A stretch of DNA of 6,337 nucleotides, taken from contig JASHRZ010000171.1 of assembly GCA_030037055.1 (NCBI GenBank), positions 1-6,337 of the forward strand, given 5' to 3'. The notes below the pieces were generated by a model. It ran no database searches, had not been told where the DNA came from, and worked only from the letters and a program-made list of their open reading frames with translations. This stretch comes from Alphaproteobacteria bacterium. GTDB lineage: Bacteria; Pseudomonadota; Alphaproteobacteria; ATCC43930; CGMCC-115725. Each line of letters starts with the position of its first letter. The stretch's first letter is position 1. The translations under genes and the position numbers were made by a program. Below are positions 1 to 5,564 of this stretch, in pieces.

Positions 1-57
1 TTCAATGACGAAAGACCGTACGAGGCGCTCGCCATGAAATGCCCCGCCGAGCTCTCA
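1..57 (+). pseudogene. IS transposase (rve/DDE) C-terminal fragment, truncated at both ends
   Basis: Frame 1 reads FNDERPYEALAMKCPAELS from the window edge. This is the hallmark end of the integrase core of IS481/IS3-type DDE transposases, whose usual form is Y/F-N-x-E-R-P-H-x-A-L-G-M-x-P-A. The final catalytic Glu would lie just upstream, outside the window. After Ser19 the frame continues with non-homologous Arg-rich residues to a stop at 85-87, so family similarity ends near 57. The gene is therefore broken here and is not expected to be active. The next piece of the same type of protein lies inverted at 68-115. The fragment is short, so the exact IS family is uncertain, but the motif is distinctive. 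Confidence 0.75.
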
Positions 58-67
58 TTGCGGCGCC

Positions 68-115
68 GAGGACGGTTGAGATGTTGATTTTCTTGCGGTG
101 CATGCAGATCCGTCC
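68..115 (-). pseudogene. Inverted distal fragment of an IS transposase
   Basis: The minus strand encodes GRICMHRKKINISTVL. This resembles the C-terminal extension of the same long IS481-like transposases, where a CGRIC-x(3)-KKIN-x-STVLAGQ type segment follows the ERPHxALGMKxPAE motif by a few dozen residues. Here it lies about 10 bases from the + strand fragment but in opposite orientation, and the protein stops resembling the family after STVL. This implies an inversion or a fusion of two IS copies tail to tail, with loss of the intervening residues. Family placement comes from recalled sequence patterns, not an alignment. Confidence 0.6.
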
Positions 116-135
116 AACATCACGGTCTTTGCGAC

Positions 136-260
136 TTTGCCCTGCTCGACCCGAATAACCATGCGCTTGCTGTCGATATCGCCCACTTTGAGCGAGATCA
201 CCTCGGCGGCGCGCAGCCCGGCGCCGTAGGCCACACTCAGTGCCGCTTTGTACTTGAGCC
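136..260 (-). pseudogene. Tyrosine recombinase (phage-type/XerD-like integrase) internal fragment
   Basis: The minus strand reads LKYKAALSVAYGAGLRAAEV followed by ISLKVGDIDSKRMVIRVEQGK. This is the start of the catalytic domain of tyrosine recombinases: the AGLRxxEV segment holds the first catalytic Arg, and the VxDIDxxRMxIRVxQGKGxKDR stretch is typical of the short integrases that accompany IS91-type elements. Just after VEQGK the frame is lost; the expected RKDR tetrapeptide appears in another reading frame around 120-135, so an indel sits there. The HxxR box and the catalytic Tyr are absent, as is the N-terminal DNA-binding domain. The fragment abuts the cytochrome remnant on its 5' side and the inverted transposase fragment on its 3' side. 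It cannot be a working recombinase. Confidence 0.75.
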
Positions 261-424
261 GCGAAGGAAGAAGCGCCGACCTCGCGGCAATCCCGGCATC
301 CGTCGCGCCCAATCCCCACGCTTCGCAACTGGGAGCGGTACCATGCTCAAGCTGCCAGCATGTCCACAAGACTTCGGTGACCTACTGCAACTCGTGTCAC
401 ACCTTCAACATGACGGCGCCCTGA
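260..424 (+). pseudogene. C-terminal remnant of a multiheme c-type cytochrome (cytochrome c3 / flavocytochrome c type)
   Basis: Frame 2 from about 260 gives 54 residues ending at a TGA (422-424). Its last ~37 residues contain NPHASQ, then PCSSCQHVHK, then SVTYCNSCHTFNMTAP. The spacing NPHxS-x(n)-CxxCHxxH-x(n)-CxxCHxFxMxxP-stop matches the end of small tetraheme c3-family cytochromes and the heme domain of Shewanella-type fumarate reductase (family knowledge). The natural C-terminus seems to be kept, while the start and the first two heme sites are missing, cut off at the junction with the integrase fragment. One of the two remaining heme motifs is damaged: CSSCQ instead of CxxCH. The second, CNSCH, is intact. 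No promoter, ribosome site or signal peptide is present, so this is a relic. Such cytochromes pass electrons to periplasmic flavoproteins; the neighbouring flavoenzyme gene is convergent with it. Confidence 0.65.
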
Positions 425-448
425 CGCGCGGCGCTGCAGCACGAGCTA

Positions 449-1672
449 CTAGGCCGCACCGCCTTCGACCCGCAAGACATGGTCGCGCGTGATGCTCTTG
501 ACGTCCGGCGTGCCGGCCAGCCTCATCGTCATGAGGAACTCGTTCCTGAGATGCTGGAGCACGGCGTGCACCCCCTGCGCTCCACCCAGGGCCGAGCCGT
601 AAAGGATGGGACGGCCGAGTGCCACGACGCTGGCGCCTAGCGCCAGCGCTCGGAACACGTCCTGGCCGCGGAACACGCCGCCGTCAACGATGATCGGGAC
701 GCGCCCCTTCAGCGCGGCGGCAACGCGGGGCAACATGGTGATGGCCGAAGGTGTGTTGTCGAGCTGTCGTCCGCCGTGGTTTGACAGCCATACCGCGGAA
801 CAGCCGCGCCGCACCGATTCTAGGGCCTGCGCGGGCGAGAGGATGCCCTTGACCATGACCGGGAGCCCCGTCTCCTCGCGGCAGAACTCGACATCCGTCC
901 AGTCCAGGTTGCCCTTCACCATCATCGGATCGCCGCTGACGCCCGGCGTTTTGGGAACATTGCCCCTGGAGAGCTTTGGCACGGCCACACCCTGAAGCCG
1001 CACCGAACGCTCGCGGTTGCTGGTGAGGAAGGCATCGACCGTCAGGACGATGGCCTTATAGCCGCTTGCCTTGGCGCGATGCAGCATTTCGGCTGCAAAG
1101 GGGCGGCTGTCCGGCAGGTAGATCTGGAACCATTTGGGGCCGTCGCTCGCCACGGCAACCTCCTCGAGCGTCATTTGCGAGGCCGAGCTTTCGGTGAAAA
1201 GCGTATCGGCCATCGCGGTTCCCTTGACAACAGGCGCCTCCATCTGCGCGTGCACCGAACCCTGGTTCCCCATTGGGGCGGTGATCACGGGATACGAGAG
1301 CTTGGTCCCAAGGATGGTCGCCGTCGTATCGGCGGCACCATGACCCGCGAGATAATTGGGCGATATGACCCAGCGATTGAACGCGGCCAGGTTTTCGCGC
1401 ATCGTCCATTCGTCGCCGGCGCCGCCGGCGACAAAAGCGAAGCCGTAGGGTACCATCACCTTCTGCGCCTCAGCCTCGAGATCGCGGAGCGTCACGATGC
1501 CGATTCTCTTTTCGCTGTTGGGAAGAGCGCCGCCGGCTGCCGCGGTTGTCGGTGCCTGAGGCGCGGCGGCCTCCCCCGGCCACGCGCTTTGCGCGAGGAC
1601 CGGATCGGACACGGCAAGGGCCGCGGCGATGCCGCTGCCGGTTACGAACAGATCGCGCCGGTTCAGTGTCAT
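449..1672 (-). CDS. Tat-exported FMN-dependent alpha-hydroxy-acid dehydrogenase/oxidase (L-lactate oxidase-like)
   Basis: The 407-residue product is a full-length member of the FMN-dependent alpha-hydroxy-acid oxidoreductase family (glycolate oxidase, lactate oxidase, L-lactate dehydrogenase, mandelate dehydrogenase), which oxidises 2-hydroxy acids to 2-oxo acids. Visible landmarks are APMGNQG at 132-138, FQIYLPDSR near 182-190, LTVDA at 210-214, VKG with the FMN Lys at 275, the catalytic SNHGGRQLD at 297-305 (His299, Arg302), and the phosphate-binding VDGGVFRG at 329-336 with GRP at 353-355. The position matching glycolate oxidase Tyr24 is Phe80. The N-terminus has NRRDLF (twin Arg at residues 5-6), a hydrophobic stretch and a likely cleavage after VLA27, a Tat signal consistent with export of a folded, FMN-loaded enzyme. 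The start at 1672 is preferred because GGAGGG (1679-1684) lies 6 bases upstream and the Tat motif begins there; a longer start at 1738 would bury the signal. Whether it uses O2 or a cytochrome/quinone acceptor cannot be read from the sequence. Confidence 0.93.
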   Translation of the reverse strand: MTLNRRDLFVTGSGIAAALAVSDPVLAQSAWPGEAAAPQAPTTAAAGGALPNSEKRIGIVTLRDLEAEAQKVMVPYGFAFVAGGAGDEWTMRENLAAFNRWVISPNYLAGHGAADTTATILGTKLSYPVITAPMGNQGSVHAQMEAPVVKGTAMADTLFTESSASQMTLEEVAVASDGPKWFQIYLPDSRPFAAEMLHRAKASGYKAIVLTVDAFLTSNRERSVRLQGVAVPKLSRGNVPKTPGVSGDPMMVKGNLDWTDVEFCREETGLPVMVKGILSPAQALESVRRGCSAVWLSNHGGRQLDNTPSAITMLPRVAAALKGRVPIIVDGGVFRGQDVFRALALGASVVALGRPILYGSALGGAQGVHAVLQHLRNEFLMTMRLAGTPDVKSITRDHVLRVEGGAA

Positions 1673-1727
1673 GGAAGGCCCTCCGTCAGCAGAACCAACG
1701 CATACTCGCAGTCGGAGCGCGACTGGG

Positions 1728-1745
1728 CCTTGAGGCAAGTCAAGG
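1728..1745. promoter_or_regulatory. Inverted repeat upstream of the flavoenzyme gene, possible operator
   Basis: CCTTGA (1728-1733) and TCAAGG (1740-1745) form a 6-bp inverted repeat with a 6-base spacer, about 55 bases upstream of the chosen start. Read on the minus strand the repeat includes TTGACT, which could be a -35 element, although no convincing -10 follows at the right distance. A second small inverted repeat, CAGTC/GACTG (1709-1713, 1721-1725), lies between it and the start. No matching regulator gene is in the window. A repeat of this length can occur by chance. Confidence 0.25.
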
Positions 1746-1886
1746 GCGGAGCGCAGTCATGTCCGAACGGCTCCCGCGGTGCAAGGAGGAAATCGGCGAT
1801 TCGACAACTCTCGGCACGACCACTCCCACAGCCTGCTCGATCTCAATCCTCCTGGCCGAACACAGAACAAGAAGTTTCGACTGATC

Positions 1887-2006
1887 ATCCCCGTTACCCC
1901 GACACTACTGCCGTGGCTCCGGCGGGACGTCGGTGTTGTGGGCCTTTACGTAAGCTATCGCCGCAAGCCGGTGAGCTCGATCCTGCACATGTGGCCGAGG
2001 GCGTGA
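1887..2006 (+). pseudogene. Probable tyrosine integrase C-terminal fragment
   Basis: The + strand frame reads IPVTPTLLPWLRRDV, then LYVSYRRKPVSSILHMWPRA, ending at a stop (2004-2006). The pattern (V/I)P(L/I)TxxLxxxL followed by a short gap and YxVxYRGxPVxSIxxAWxxA resembles the strand and helix segment of phage-type integrases that precedes the HxLRHT box. The frame then stops, and neither that box nor the catalytic Tyr could be found downstream. No plausible start or ribosome site lies upstream. It sits about 330 bases from the tRNA-like remnant, which fits a decayed island integrase near its attachment site. The match is a short pattern resemblance, so the call is tentative. Confidence 0.4.
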
Positions 2007-2338
2007 TGGTGGAAGTGCGGAAGTACCTCAAGCGCGCATAAATCGACAATCCGCAGATCGACCCCGCGGACCTGGCAGACCATGCGACCAAGCGCCGCCA
2101 TCGATGCATCGGAGAGCGGAAATACCAAGGGGTCCCCTTCCTTATTCTCTAGGGCCTCCCGCATGCCGAAGTCGTCCGGATGAGTGGCGTCTCGAGCGGC
2201 ACCCCGTGAGTGTCATCCGGCAGGAGATGAAGGCGGAAATGCCGCTCTATCAGAACACTGAAGCCGGGACTTGCGTGCCGTTTGCGTGCCGCGACCCGCG
2301 AACGAGGGGCAGGCAGATTTCCAAACCATTGAATAAAT
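2007..2338. other. Region without a recognisable gene
   Basis: I find no convincing coding sequence here on either strand; open frames are short, lack ribosome sites and match no family I know. Visible details are a direct repeat of TTGCGTGCCG (2271-2280 and 2282-2291) and an AT-richer patch (about 2320-2340) directly next to the tRNA-like remnant. It may be decayed island DNA linking the integrase fragment to the attachment-like site. Confidence 0.5.
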
Positions 2339-2392
2339 TGGTGGGCCCGGCAGGACTCGAAGCTGCAGCACCGCTATGAGCGGCTCTAGCCC
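2339..2392 (-). tRNA. Degenerate 3' part of tRNA-Ile(CAT)-like gene; possible att site
   Basis: On the minus strand the sequence ends in CGGGCCC, discriminator A and an encoded CCA (2339-2349). Before this lies a T-arm with loop TTCGAGT (2355-2361), 3' stem CCTGC (2350-2354) and 5' stem GCAGC (2362-2366). An anticodon-like CTCATAG loop (2374-2380, CAT at 2376-2378) lies further upstream. This matches the 3' part of the tRNA-Ile2 (CAT anticodon) known from Alphaproteobacteria, ending GAGTCCTGCCGGGCCCACCA. It is not functional as it stands: the T-stem has a C-C mismatch, the variable loop is too short, the anticodon stem is imperfect, and no D-arm or 5' acceptor strand is found. A 3' tRNA copy of this kind is what integration of an island at a tRNA gene leaves behind. 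Mere decay of an old tRNA gene is the alternative. Confidence 0.6.
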
Positions 2393-2466
2393 ATCCGCGC
2401 TGCTGACGGCGCTGGCGCATGGCGGCCGCACGGTCGTCGCGGTATGTTCCGCGAAAGGGGCCAATC

Positions 2467-3309
2467 ATGCGGAGATTCGCCGTGCTTTTGACGCTGCTGG
2501 CCGTCACGGCCGGGGCAGGGACGGCGGCGGCGCAGAGGCGGCCCGACCCGCCGCTCGATTGCCGCCTGTTCGGCGATGCCGCCGCTCGGCGCGACTGCGA
2601 GCGGGCCAATGCCGGCGATGGCCAGGCGCAGGCTGCGATCGGCCTCCTCTATGGGAGGGGAAATGGCGTTCCCGTCGATTACGTCGCCGCCGTGCGTCTT
2701 TTCCGCCTCGCCGTTGATCAAGGCGACGTCGCGGCGGAGGTCTATCTCGGCGCCATGTATGCCAGCGGCCGCGGCGTCGCGCGGGACGACGGCGAGGCGG
2801 TCCGGCTGTTCCGCGCGGCGGCGGACAAAGGTCATCCGGTGGCGCAGGTCAACCTCGCCGACATGTACGCCACCGGCAGAGGCGTGGCCCGGAACGCCGG
2901 CGAGGCGATGCGCCTCTACCGGCTCGCCGCGCTCCAAGGCAATGCGGACGGCATGAACGGTGTCGCCTGGCGCCTGGCAATGGATGGCGGCAATCTCGAC
3001 GAGGCCTTGGACTGGGCCGCCCGCGGCGCGGCGCTCGAGCCGGAGAATGGCGGCATCCAGGATACGATCGGCTGGATCTTCTTTCGCCAGCATAAGGTCG
3101 AACTGGCCTTGTTCTACGCCCAGCGGGCGGTGGCGCTGCAGCCGGGATGCGCCAGCTGCCAGGGTCATTTGGGCGACATCGCCGCGGCGCTCGGGCGGCA
3201 GGACGAGGCGCGCGGTCACTGGCGACGCGCGCTCGACCTCTCCGCGGGGATGCCGGCCGATCCCGATTGGGACAGGGACGCGGTGGCGCGGAAGCTGAAC
3301 CGGCCGTGA
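2467..3309 (+). CDS. Secreted Sel1-repeat / TPR-repeat protein
   Basis: The 280-residue product starts with a Sec-type signal peptide (MRRFAVLLTLLAV..., cleavage likely near A22). Three Sel1-like repeats of ~36 residues follow (about 54-88, 89-124, 125-160), each with the A-x-x-x-L-G-x-M/L-Y-x-x-GxGVxxD/N-x-x-E/A-A-x-R-L-Y/F-R-x-A-A pattern. At least two TPR-like helix pairs follow (about 175-207 and 208-258, including YAQRAVALQPG and HLGDIAAALGRQDEA). Such alpha-solenoids act as protein-binding scaffolds in the periplasm or at the envelope; the partner is unknown. Four cysteines (32, 44, 228, 231) could form disulfides outside the cytoplasm; CASC at 228-231 is not a heme motif because no His follows. 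The start at 2467 is chosen over the upstream ATG at 2419 because the signal peptide begins there and AAAGGGG lies about 6 bases before it. The gene stands alone: the tRNA remnant is upstream, and a separate promoter starts the next operon downstream. Confidence 0.9.
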   Translation: MRRFAVLLTLLAVTAGAGTAAAQRRPDPPLDCRLFGDAAARRDCERANAGDGQAQAAIGLLYGRGNGVPVDYVAAVRLFRLAVDQGDVAAEVYLGAMYASGRGVARDDGEAVRLFRAAADKGHPVAQVNLADMYATGRGVARNAGEAMRLYRLAALQGNADGMNGVAWRLAMDGGNLDEALDWAARGAALEPENGGIQDTIGWIFFRQHKVELALFYAQRAVALQPGCASCQGHLGDIAAALGRQDEARGHWRRALDLSAGMPADPDWDRDAVARKLNRP

Positions 3310-3370
3310 CAATCTGACGGGCGGACCGCGACGCTACGCCGCGGCGTCGTCGCGTTCGCTCACGCGGTGA

Positions 3371-3398
3371 TTGACGCGCCGTGCCGCGGGAATTTAAT
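3371..3398 (+). promoter_or_regulatory. Sigma70-like promoter of the copper-module genes
   Basis: TTGACG (3371-3376) and TTTAAT (3393-3398) each match the -35 and -10 consensus at five of six positions with a 16-base spacer. The AT-rich -10 stands out in GC-rich DNA. Transcription would start near 3405, leaving a leader of about 45 bases before the ATG at 3449. A perfect 10-bp palindrome, TCCCCGGGGA (3403-3412), covers the expected start point and could be an operator. No regulator gene is present in the window. Confidence 0.55.
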
Positions 3399-3448
3399 TT
3401 CTTCCCCGGGGAGATCGTCTTGATCGACGTCATCGGCGGTACCATGGC

Positions 3449-3847
3449 ATGAGACCAGGTATACGCAGATTCCGCTCGTTGGGCGCGTGGCTGTCGCTGC
3501 TCGCGCTCTACGTCCAGGTCTCGCTGCCGATGCTCATCGCGACCGAGCTGCGCATCGCCGAGGCTGGCACCGGGATTCCGGCCTATGCGATTTGCGGCAG
3601 CGGCCATCAGCCTGCGGGCACTCCTGACGGCGGCGCGCCCGGGCAACCGGGTACGGGCGGCAGCTACTCCCGGCAATGCTGCCCGCTCTGCGGCGCTTTT
3701 GCCACCCCTTACATCGCACCGGCCGAGATCTTCGTCCCGGTGCCGACGGCCTGGAACGCCATCGTTCCCCACGCCATCGACGTCGTCGCGCTTTCCTCTC
3801 CGACGGCACTTACCTACGACGCCCGCGCACCACCGCTGAACAGCTGA
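3449..3847 (+). CDS. Small Cys-containing DUF2946-like protein, first gene of the copper module
   Basis: The 132-residue protein has a basic N-terminus (RPGIRRFR), a single hydrophobic segment at about 13-31 acting as signal or membrane anchor, and a short extracytoplasmic part. That part has Cys49 with His53, a Gly/Pro-rich linker (54-72), and a QCCPLCGAF motif (Cys77, Cys78, Cys81). The overall form, N-terminal helix then Cys near the middle and a CPLC pair, resembles DUF2946 proteins, which often sit beside copper-uptake and outer-membrane receptor genes. The cysteines could bind Cu(I) or be handled by the thioredoxin-like protein encoded downstream (inference). The gene follows a strong promoter-like element. 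An ATG-GCA-TGA mini-ORF (3444-3452) overlaps its start codon as ATGA, and its ribosome site (GGCGG near 3435-3439) is weak. The next gene starts 89 bases downstream in the same direction. Function is not established. Confidence 0.65.
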   Translation: MRPGIRRFRSLGAWLSLLALYVQVSLPMLIATELRIAEAGTGIPAYAICGSGHQPAGTPDGGAPGQPGTGGSYSRQCCPLCGAFATPYIAPAEIFVPVPTAWNAIVPHAIDVVALSSPTALTYDARAPPLNS

Positions 3848-3936
3848 TCCCTGGATCGTGAAGCCGTTCGTCCGATCGGTCGGGCGGCGCGCAGCTTGTG
3901 GGACGCGCAGTCCATCCCTGTTCGTGCGAGGAAATC

Positions 3937-4931
3937 ATGTCTCGGTTCTTGACGGAGCGCGGCCGCACGACCGGCCGGCGCTTCGGCACCGCCATCTCCT
4001 TCGGCTTTGTCCCCTTCGCGCTATCGGCCGTGGCGTTCCTCTACGGCCTGTCGCCGACGCCAAGCCTGGCCTGCGCCTACGGGGTCTTCGCTGTCGGCGC
4101 CAGCTCGATGTTCCCCAACGGATCCGGCGGCACCGTCTATCTCGAATACGACGACCAGGACCAGACGATCAATTGGAGCGGCAATTCCCGGGCGCCGGCC
4201 GCTAACAACGCCGACAAGGACATCGGCACCAACTTCTTCACCGCGGGCCTGCAATACATGTTCAACCGGAGCTGGGGCGTGCAGGCGGAAGTGCCCTACT
4301 GGGATCGCAAATTCACCACCGACCGGAACGTTCCCAACACCCCGCCCGATCTGGTCACAACGCAATGGTCGGATCTCGGCGACATCCGGATCGAAGGCGT
4401 CTACACCGGATTTTCGGAGAACCTGTCCTCGAGCCTGACCTTCGGCGTCAAGCTGCCGACCGCCAACGATCAGTTCGACCCGGCGGTCGTCGATCGCGAC
4501 ACCCAGATCGGCACCGGCACCGATCTCCTCCTCGGCGCCTACCACTGCGACGGGCTGGGGACCGACCCGCATTTCAGCCGGTTCGTCCAGGCGCTGCTCG
4601 ACCAGCCCGTGCTGACCAGCGAAGGCCATCGCCCCGGCACCGAGCTCGATATCGCCGGCGGCGTAATCTACAGCAGCTGGACACTCGGCGCCGTCCAGAT
4701 CAGCCCGCTGGTCCAGGTGATCTTCTTTGAGCAGACGCGGGATACCGGCCCGCAATCGGCGAGCCCGGTCGCCTCCGCCTACCAGCGGGTGCTATTCTCG
4801 GCGGGGCCGAGGTCAATGTCGGCGATTTTTCCACCTATGCCGACATCGAGGTTTCCGGCTACCAGAACTTCAACGGCAACCAGCGCACCGCCCCGTGGCT
4901 GCTGAAGTTCATCGCCGCCTACCACTTCTAA
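3937..4931 (+). pseudogene. Outer-membrane beta-barrel (Phenol_MetA_deg-like transporter) with a -1 frameshift near the C-terminus
   Basis: Repaired length is 331 residues. Residues 1-46 form a basic start and a hydrophobic export signal ending SLACAYG. The rest is Gly/aromatic-rich with alternating beta strands typical of barrels, including a SDLGDIRIEG segment (145-154), LTFGVKLPT (167-175) and IGTGTDLLLGAY (191-202), recalling the MetA-pathway/outer-membrane transporter family. The start at 3937 is supported by GAGG seven bases upstream. In the original frame the end after residue 289 is Ser/Pro/Arg-rich nonsense stopping at 4905. Moving the frame by one base in the GCGGGG run at 4801-4806 gives EVNVGDFSTYADIEVSGYQ and on to WLLKFIAAYHF at 4929-4931, the amphipathic last strand with terminal Phe that outer-membrane proteins need for BAM assembly. 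So one base appears to be missing. If real, the protein lacks its last strands and should fail to fold. The specific substrate is unknown; context suggests copper. The next gene begins 16 bases later. Confidence 0.75.
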
Positions 4932-4947
4932 CCGAAAGGGAGGTCCC

Positions 4948-5471
4948 ATGCGCAGAATCCTCTCCTTTGTTCGGCCGGTGGCGTGCGTCCTCGCGCTCGG
5001 CCTTGCCGCTCACCTCGCCCGGGCGGCGCCAGAAGTCGGACAGAAGGCGCCTTCCTTCGCGGCGCCCCAACTGGGCGGCCAGTTCGACCTTGCCGCCAGC
5101 GCGGCAAGGTCGTCATCGACAATTTCTGGGCGACCGGGTGCGGCCTTTGCCAAGGGAAGGTGGCGGCGCTCGACGCCTTCTACCGCCGCCATCAGGGCGA
5201 CGGCCTCGACATGATCGGCGTCAGCCCCGACCGCCCGCGCGACCGCGGCGATGTCGGGAAGATCATGCCGTCCTTCTCATATCCCGCCGCCATGCTCGGC
5301 GAGGCCACGGTCAACGGCTTCGGCCGGCCGGGATCCATTCCCGTCACCTATGTCATCGCCCCCGACGCGACGCTGCGCGCGAAGTTCAGCCCCGACCAAA
5401 CGGGGGTGAGCGAACAGCAGCTCGATGCCGCGGTGCTGCCCCTGCTGAGCCAGGTGCCGCATGGAAAATAG
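4948..5471 (+). pseudogene. Periplasmic TlpA/redoxin-like thiol-disulfide protein with a -1 frameshift
   Basis: Repaired length is 174 residues. Residues 1-26 are a signal peptide (cleavage after ARA), preceded by a strong ribosome site AAAGGGAGG ending five bases before the ATG. The mature part starts APEVGQKAPSF, the usual opening of redoxin/TlpA proteins. It continues to a GKVVIDNFWATGCGLC active site (Cys65, Cys68), a VSPD segment at 92-95, and the cis-Pro loop GSIPVTYVI (Pro132). The first 50 codons are in one frame and everything from RGKVV on is in another, so one base seems lost at about 5095-5102 (before CGCGGCAAG). Unrepaired, the product ends at 5214 without the thioredoxin fold. 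Such proteins reduce Cys pairs on copper chaperones or cytochrome-oxidase subunits in the periplasm. The residue before the first active Cys is Gly rather than the usual Trp. It lies between the barrel gene and the PCu(A)C gene, which fits thiol control in copper delivery. Confidence 0.8.
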
Positions 5472-5480
5472 CCACGGCTC

Positions 5481-5518
5481 GGCGGCTCGCTCGCGCCTCG
5501 CGGCGAGCACGAGCCGCC
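5481..5518 (+). repeat. GC-rich hairpin between the redoxin and PCu(A)C genes
   Basis: GGCGGCTCG (5481-5489) and CGAGCCGCC (5510-5518) are a perfect 9-bp inverted repeat with a 20-base loop; a nested alternative pairs GCTCGC (5485-5490) with GCGAGC (5503-5508). No T-run follows, so it is not a standard intrinsic terminator. It could be a processing or mRNA-stability element setting PCu(A)C levels separately from the upstream genes, or a partial attenuator. Confidence 0.45.
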
Positions 5519-5564
5519 CACCCACCCGCCTCTCGTCCCGCAACCTTGCTGATGGAGCGTCGTC

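Noticed and set aside
1079..2041. Plus-strand open frame of 320 codons opposite the start of the flavoenzyme gene
   Set aside because: Most of it is antisense to the conserved flavoenzyme; the remainder shows no recognisable domain.
2386..3312. Long minus-strand open frame (308 codons) opposite the Sel1/TPR gene
   Set aside because: It mirrors the codons of the repeat protein on the other strand, is Arg/Ala/Gly-rich without any known motif, and has no ribosome site; GC-rich DNA often gives such antisense frames.
3329..3349. Hairpin CGACGC/GCGTCG after the Sel1 gene as a terminator
   Set aside because: Only 6 bp of stem and no T-run follows; in GC-rich DNA this is weak evidence, so it was not annotated as a terminator.
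2849..3772. Minus-strand Arg-rich open frame of 307 codons
   Set aside because: It spans the end of the Sel1 gene, the promoter and the DUF2946-like gene in antisense; low-complexity composition indicates chance.
4021..4755. Minus-strand open frame (244 codons) opposite the barrel gene
   Set aside because: It is antisense to a gene with clear signal, strands and C-terminal Phe; its own translation resembles no family.
4795..5110. Programmed -1 frameshifting to explain both broken genes
   Set aside because: No clear slippery heptamer with a downstream structure at either site, and two such events in neighbouring ordinary genes are less likely than deletion or sequence error.
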